From a bacterium (GTDB lineage Bacteria > Actinomycetota > Thermoleophilia > Solirubrobacterales > Solirubrobacteraceae), in NCBI GenBank assembly GCA_021323635.1, contig JAJPKQ010000017.1, positions 124,001 to 188,000 of the forward strand: 64,000 nucleotides of DNA. Reading direction: 5' to 3'. Under the pieces are notes generated by a model. It saw nothing but the letters and a program-made list of their open reading frames with translations. It did not search any database and was not told the origin of the DNA. Both the position numbers and the translations under genes were made by a program. Below, piece after piece: positions 59,585-64,000 of this stretch. How positions within the stretch are numbered: the first letter of the stretch is position 1; every line of letters starts with the position of its first letter.

Positions 59585-61480
59585 GTGGCTTCGCTGCCAG
59601 CAAAGCGCAAGGGCGTCATCGGCGCAGCCCTGACAGGAGCACTCGCCGCTGCGATGCTCGGCGGCTGCGCCGCAAGCGCCCCGCCGGCGCCCAGCCCCGC
59701 CGGCGCGGTCCCCGCGCGTGCGCCCCTCTACATCGCGCTGGACGTCAGCCAGGAAGGTGCGCTCGCGCGTCTGACGCGCACCGACGCAGCTCGAGTCACG
59801 GGGGCCAAGCAGCCCTACGGCTTCCTCTACCGGCTGCTCTCGCTGCGCGGCGGCAGCGCACCGCGCTCAGCGGTGCTCCCGTTCCTCGGCGCGCAGGCAG
59901 GCGTGTTCCTGGAAAGGATGCCGCCACTGGAAGCCGCCAACGGCTCTCCCGCAGCGCTGATCGCCTTCGCGCGCTCGATTCTCGAAGGCGGGCTGCGCCA
60001 CCTTGCGGGCGCCGCCGTGCCGGGCGCGCTGATCGCCGACGTGACCGACCCCGGTGGCGCCCGCGCCTACATCCGCAGGCAGAGCGCGGGCCTGCACGCG
60101 CGCATCCTCCCGTTCGGCGGCGTCAAGATGACGATCCTCTCCGACGGTCAGGCCGCCGCGGTCGCGCGCTCCTTCCTGCTGATGGGAAATATCGCCGGCG
60201 TGCGCTCCGCGATCGCAACGATCGACGGCGCGCCGGCGCTGCGGCCCGCCTCCCCCTTCGCAGCGATGCATGCCGCTGCACCCACGGGCGCGGTGGCAGC
60301 CGTCTATCTGCGCCTGCCAAGCAGAGCCGAAGCCTCCGAAGCGGGCAGCGAAGGCGAAGCGCAGTCGAGCAGCGCGCAGAGCGAAAGCTCAGGCAGCCTC
60401 ACCGCCAACCCTAAGGCGGCCAAGGGCGCGCGCAGCAGTGGCCGCGCGCCCGCCAGTGCCGGCGAGCCGCCCTACCTGCGCGAGCTGATCGGCCCTCCGG
60501 GCAGCGCTCTGTACGTGAGCCTTGTGCCCCGCTCTGGCTCGATACGGCTGGTGGTCGATCGGCTGCGCGGCGAAAGCGCCGATCCGCCGAGCACCTCCGA
60601 AAGCGAACAGCAGCAGAGCACCCAACAGCTGCTCGCCTCGCTGCCTGAAAGCTCCTGGGTAGCTGCGGCGCTTGAAAATCTGCCCGATGCGCTTCACAAG
60701 GTGCTTGCGCTCGCCCCCGCGCTTGCCTACCTCAGCGGCGCCGCGCCAAGCCCGCAGGGTGCCGCCAGCGGCAGCGAAGCGAGCTTCCGCTCGGCTCCTC
60801 TGCCGTTCACCGCCGGCCTGCAGGCGCTGCTCGGCACGCTCGCTGGCCTCGGTGGCTCCTCGCTCGCCGGTCTGATCGCGCCGGCTCGCCAGCTCGTGGG
60901 CGCGCTTGGCGCACATCCCCGCGCTCTGCGCCAGGCGCTCGCCGGCTGGATGGGTCCCGCAGCACTCTTCCTCAGCGGTACAAGCCTGCTTGAAGTCGAT
61001 GGAGCGATTGTCATCAGCTCCCGCGACGAAGCCCGCTCGCGCGCTGCTGTCGCGCAGCTGGGCGCGCTCTTCCGCAGCGCCCACATTGCCGTCAAGCCGC
61101 TCTCCGTCGCCGGGGCGCAAAGCGCGATCGCCGTCGCTCTCGCGGGTCTGCCCGGCGGGCTTCAGATCGCCGCCGGAGAGGGCAAGCTGGTGGCGGGCTT
61201 CGGCGCGGCGCCGATCACCGAGGCGCTATCGCCAAGCGTGCCGCTCGGCTCCGCCACCGCCTACCGCAGCGCGCAGAGCGCGCTTGGCGAAGGGCTCTCG
61301 CCGCGCCTGCTCATCTCCTTCCCCCAGCTCACCGCGATCCTCGGCCTGCTGGGCGCCAACAGCAGCCCGAGCCTTGCGACGGTGCTTCCTCACCTCTACT
61401 CGCTCTCGTCGCTGACGCTCGGGGTCGGACGCATCGGCTCCGAGCAGCGCACTGCGGTCGTGCTGAGCCTCACGCCCTGA
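59585..61480 (+). CDS. DUF3352 lipoprotein
   Basis: A protein of 631 residues from GTG 59585. The start LPAKRKGVIGAALTGALAAA is a lipoprotein signal, with lipobox MLGGC and the lipidated Cys near residue 31. The body fits DUF3352: repeated helix-strand segments such as APLYIALDVSQEGALARL, GFLYRLLSLRGG, VAAVYLRLPS and a final SLTLGVGRIGSEQRTAVVLS. A Ser/Glu-rich stretch (about 260-295) is an insertion. The role is unknown. It is divergent from mraZ, so it shares the 361-base region with the MraZ operator. ATG 59501 is in frame but would bury the signal peptide. GAA outnumbers GAG. Confidence 0.8.
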   Translation: MASLPAKRKGVIGAALTGALAAAMLGGCAASAPPAPSPAGAVPARAPLYIALDVSQEGALARLTRTDAARVTGAKQPYGFLYRLLSLRGGSAPRSAVLPFLGAQAGVFLERMPPLEAANGSPAALIAFARSILEGGLRHLAGAAVPGALIADVTDPGGARAYIRRQSAGLHARILPFGGVKMTILSDGQAAAVARSFLLMGNIAGVRSAIATIDGAPALRPASPFAAMHAAAPTGAVAAVYLRLPSRAEASEAGSEGEAQSSSAQSESSGSLTANPKAAKGARSSGRAPASAGEPPYLRELIGPPGSALYVSLVPRSGSIRLVVDRLRGESADPPSTSESEQQQSTQQLLASLPESSWVAAALENLPDALHKVLALAPALAYLSGAAPSPQGAASGSEASFRSAPLPFTAGLQALLGTLAGLGGSSLAGLIAPARQLVGALGAHPRALRQALAGWMGPAALFLSGTSLLEVDGAIVISSRDEARSRAAVAQLGALFRSAHIAVKPLSVAGAQSAIAVALAGLPGGLQIAAGEGKLVAGFGAAPITEALSPSVPLGSATAYRSAQSALGEGLSPRLLISFPQLTAILGLLGANSSPSLATVLPHLYSLSSLTLGVGRIGSEQRTAVVLSLTP

Positions 61481-61623
61481 TCGCTGCGGCACACGGTCAC
61501 TGCAAGATGCCGTTCAGCACGCTTCGCAGGCAGGAAATCCACCTACGATGGCGACGGTCGGTTCTTGCAGTCGCCACGGACGGCGGGGCCACCAGCCCAA
61601 CAGAAAGGAACGGCTCTCTTGCC

Positions 61624-62121
61624 ATGCAACGGACGCGTCGCGGAAACTATGAATCGGGGCAGGATTTCGTGCTCGAGTACGGCCCCCTGCGCTTCACCTT
61701 CAACGAGCTTGACTTCACCGAGCGCTGCGAGCAGGCGGCGATCCGCCTGGCCTTCATCGGCGGCCAGCTCGGCGAGGGCGAGCGCGAAGACCTCGTCAAC
61801 CTGACCGTCAACGGCTCCGTCAGCGAGCCGATCTCGCCGCTCGGGCGACATGTCAACGACTGCTGGCCTGAGCTCGTCGGACCGGCGTCGCGATCGCTGG
61901 TGCACTGGCTGCGGCGATTGATCTTCCGCTCAGCGTGGCTTGACCAGCGCGTCCGCGAGGGCGAGCTGGATGTGAGCTTCGAGGAGTCTGACGGCAGCTT
62001 CACCTACATCTCGCCGGAGCGACCGGGCGAGGCGATCGAGCTGGCCTCCCCGCCCTCCTGGCGACGCGTCGCCTACCTGCCCACGCACTCGGGCCCGGGT
62101 CACTCCGGCAGCAGCATCTGA
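61624..62121 (+). CDS. Protein of unknown function
   Basis: A protein of 165 residues from ATG 61624, with AAAGGAA about 14 bases upstream. The sequence is acidic and soluble: DFVLEYGPLRFTFNELDFTE, RLAFIGGQLGEGEREDLVNL, GRHVNDCWPELVGPASRSLV, HWLRRLIFRSAWLDQRVREG and SDGSFTYISPERPGEAIELA. There is no membrane segment and no motif I recognise. It is convergent with the Rho-like gene, 51 bases apart. Composition and codon use look like a real gene. Confidence 0.72.
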   Translation: MQRTRRGNYESGQDFVLEYGPLRFTFNELDFTERCEQAAIRLAFIGGQLGEGEREDLVNLTVNGSVSEPISPLGRHVNDCWPELVGPASRSLVHWLRRLIFRSAWLDQRVREGELDVSFEESDGSFTYISPERPGEAIELASPPSWRRVAYLPTHSGPGHSGSSI

Positions 62122-62172
62122 GCCGTCCGCCGTGCGGCCTGCGCCGCGGCCGCCGCGCCCAGCGCCGCCCCC

Positions 62173-63456
62173 TCAGCGGCCGAGCAGCCGCGATAGCAGC
62201 GAGCGTCGGCGGCGCAGCCTCGCGGCGCGCTCGCGCGCAATCGCCGCCGCGCCCTGCTCGCCGACCAAAAGCTCGACCTTGAGCGTGCCGGAGGCCTGCG
62301 GATCGATGCTGAAGGGCTGGCCGGGAGCGTGCTCGCCGCTGAGCGTCACCACCGAGGTCTCGCCGCCGAACGGCGCGCCTGCCGTGGCGATGATCGTGAG
62401 CGAGCCCGCGCCGCGCTCGTTGCGAGCATGCGCCATCACGCGCCTGGCCTCCCCGGCCTCGAGGCCGTCCAAGGTGTCGATCAGCACCAGCGCGCGCCCG
62501 CCCGATGCGCAGACGCGCTCGGCCTTCGCAAGCACCGGCTCGAGCGCCTGCAGACGCTCCTGCGCAGAGGCGGTGAAGGTGAGAGCGCTTACGGGAGCCG
62601 GGGCACCCTCCGCGCGACTGCCGATCTCCTCTGGGCGCACCCCGGAGAGCACGAGCTGGCAGTCGAGATCGCCACGGCCTGCAAGCGCCTGCGCGATGTG
62701 CGCCAAGAGCTCGCTCTTGCCTGCGCGCGTCGGCCCTGCGATCAGCGCCCGGGAGCCAAAGCCCAGCGGCGCCAGCGCCTCCAGCTCGCGCAGCGCCGGG
62801 TCGCCGCCGAGCTCCAGGCGCTCTTCGGGGAAGGCCGGCCCTCCTGTGCGCGCCGCGCGCTCGCGCCGACCACGCTCGCGCGCCGGCGGCGGCGCCTGGA
62901 CGGCAAGGTCGGCAGGAACGCCGTTGATCGTCTCCACCCGCACCAGCGCGGCGCTGCCCTGGGTGCGGCGGCGGCGGCGCACCGGTCCGCTCACGCGATC
63001 ACCATTCTTCAGCTCGCAGCGCTTGACCTGTGAGGGCGAGATCGCGACCTCCTCCTCGCCGCCGTCCGGCGCCTTGGCGCGCAGCACCGCCGCGCCACCC
63101 GCTCGCAGCTCGATCACGCCCTCCACCACTTCGCCGGTTCGGAAGCTGCTCTGCGCCGGCTCAGCCGCGGGCTCGGCCGCCGCACGACGCGGCGCGCGCC
63201 GGGGCGCCCGGCGCGACCTGCCGGCGCCCGTGCGCGTCCGCGCACCCTCGCCTTCGATCTCCGCGAGCTCGTCCTCCTTGACCGCTGCGGCGCGCTCGCG
63301 GAGATCGCGCGCGGTCACCGCGCCGCCCGCGAGGATCGCGGCGATCAGCTCCTCGCGACGCAGCAGGCGGTAGCCGTCGATGCCCATCTCGTTGGCGATC
63401 GCGTGCAGGTCGGCGAGCGGGCTTGCCTGCAGCTCGGTGCGGTCAAGGACTGTCAT
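62173..63456 (-). CDS. Divergent Rho-like transcription termination factor
   Basis: A protein of 427 residues. The N-terminus (ELQASPLADLHAIANEMGID, GYRLLRREELIAAIL) is a clear Rho_N domain. A basic linker (about 60-100) leads to an RNA-binding OB-like region (about 105-180) with the Rho-typical ISPSQVKRCELKNGDRVSGP and RVETINGV. The ATPase part is reduced: Walker A is GPTRAGKS (241-248) and Walker B is VLIDTLD (324-330). Where Rho has DERPEE it has SGVRPEE, and the R-loop and C-terminal ARAYN region are missing. It may be a lineage-specific Rho or a paralogue. ATG 63456. Confidence 0.8.
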   Translation of the reverse strand: MTVLDRTELQASPLADLHAIANEMGIDGYRLLRREELIAAILAGGAVTARDLRERAAAVKEDELAEIEGEGARTRTGAGRSRRAPRRAPRRAAAEPAAEPAQSSFRTGEVVEGVIELRAGGAAVLRAKAPDGGEEEVAISPSQVKRCELKNGDRVSGPVRRRRRTQGSAALVRVETINGVPADLAVQAPPPARERGRRERAARTGGPAFPEERLELGGDPALRELEALAPLGFGSRALIAGPTRAGKSELLAHIAQALAGRGDLDCQLVLSGVRPEEIGSRAEGAPAPVSALTFTASAQERLQALEPVLAKAERVCASGGRALVLIDTLDGLEAGEARRVMAHARNERGAGSLTIIATAGAPFGGETSVVTLSGEHAPGQPFSIDPQASGTLKVELLVGEQGAAAIARERAARLRRRRSLLSRLLGR

Positions 63457-63509
63457 AGCTTGGGATTGCTCCTTCCGGTCATGTTTGCGTCCGACATCCT
63501 ACGCGCTTC

Positions 63510-64000
63510 TTAGCGCTCCTCCGCGAGCAGACCCTCCGCGGCCGCCTCCGCGTAGAAGGCCTCCACCTCCTGCTCGCGCCGGCGCCTGCTCCAGGCAAGC
63601 TCGCTGCCGACGGCAAGCGCAAGGCCGCCCAACGCCGCCCGTCCGCTGCCGTGCTGGCGACGACGCAGGCCGAGCCTGCCCCTGCGCGCTGTCCGTGGCT
63701 CGCCGCGCGACTCCCCGTCCTCCTCCGGCGCCCCGCTGCGCGGCGCATCGAGCAGCTCACGCGCGGCGAGAAGGCCAAGGCGTGTGCGCCTCAGCAGCAC
63801 GTCTGCCAGCGAGTGCGCCTGCTCAGAGCGGGCCGCAAAGGTCGCCTCGACCAAGAGATCCGGATGGTCGGGCAGGATCGGCTCGGCAAGCTCCGGGCGC
63901 TCCCTGGCGATCGCGACCAGCTCGCGCGCAGCGCGGCCATAGCGGGAGGCGAGGTGAGCATAGGAGGCGTCCGAGAGCGCGGGATGCCGCGGCAGGGCGC
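63510..64000 (-). CDS. glpD: Glycerol-3-phosphate dehydrogenase, C-terminal part (GlpD-like)
   Basis: The frame is open to the window edge, so only the last 162 or so residues are seen. HLASRYGRAARELVAIARER, PELAEPILPDHPDLLVEATF, AARSEQAHSLADVLLRRTRL and the final WSRRRREQEVEAFYAEAA match the C-terminal domain of aerobic FAD-dependent GlpD. Between GLLAARELL and the WSRRRREQEV helix there is an insert of about 50 polar residues (about 63770-63620), unusual for the family. The enzyme oxidises glycerol 3-phosphate at the membrane. The stop is TAA 63512-63510. Confidence 0.78.
   Translation of the reverse strand, partial: ALPRHPALSDASYAHLASRYGRAARELVAIARERPELAEPILPDHPDLLVEATFAARSEQAHSLADVLLRRTRLGLLAARELLDAPRSGAPEEDGESRGEPRTARRGRLGLRRRQHGSGRAALGGLALAVGSELAWSRRRREQEVEAFYAEAAAEGLLAEER

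Overview
This is a GC-rich actinobacterial chromosome segment. GTG and TTG starts are frequent and genes are packed with 4-nt stop/start overlaps. The most likely source is class Thermoleophilia (Solirubrobacterales-like). Support for this comes from the LexA box of the CGAAC-N4-GTTCG type, the short divergent Rho-like protein, the DUF6458 protein, Thr-rich surface proteins with basic C-terminal domains, and a meso-DAP-type dcw cluster. This placement is inference from gene content; no 16S gene is present.

Left part (1-5.3 kb): a partial HepT-type toxin, RNase P RNA with its terminator, lexA with its SOS box, and tRNA-Leu(GAG). The tRNA 3' half is repeated at 5237-5293. The 3 kb between the copies is a decayed genomic island holding a HicB/HicA pair whose hicA has an in-frame stop, an integrase N-terminal fragment, and an intact-looking RHH-DUF433/DUF5615 antitoxin-toxin pair.

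5.4-13.4 kb: a fumarylacetoacetate-hydrolase-family enzyme with a metallo-beta-lactamase-fold protein, an aldehyde dehydrogenase, a small operon for an ExxE membrane protein, a PAS-GGDEF diguanylate cyclase and a TetR regulator.

13.4-30.2 kb (minus strand): a long, tightly coupled array. It runs from the glycine cleavage system (gcvT, gcvH, gcvPA, gcvPB) through trpS, scpA, scpB, rluB, a GAF-PAS protein, chorismate mutase, a secreted PKD protein and hisC to aroF, tyrA, aroA and tetR. The aromatic amino acid genes are thus shared over two adjacent transcription units.

30.3-59.4 kb: a secreted lipase, then the division and cell-wall (dcw) cluster, read right to left: mraZ, rsmH, ftsL-like, ftsI, an accessory insert of about 8.7 kb, murE, murF, mraY, murD, a secreted Kelch/Ig-like protein, ftsW, murG, murC, murB, ftsQ, ftsZ. 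The insert carries a sulfotransferase, a glutaredoxin-like/DUF302 pair, a methyltransferase pseudogene, a DJ-1/PfpI protein, a toxin-antitoxin relic, a cupin, a SigB-like sigma factor, small membrane proteins and the potassium transporter Kup. A five-repeat MraZ operator lies upstream of mraZ, and ftsZ has its own strong promoter.

Right end: a DUF3352 lipoprotein, an unknown protein, a divergent Rho-like protein and the C-terminus of a glycerol-3-phosphate dehydrogenase that runs off the window.
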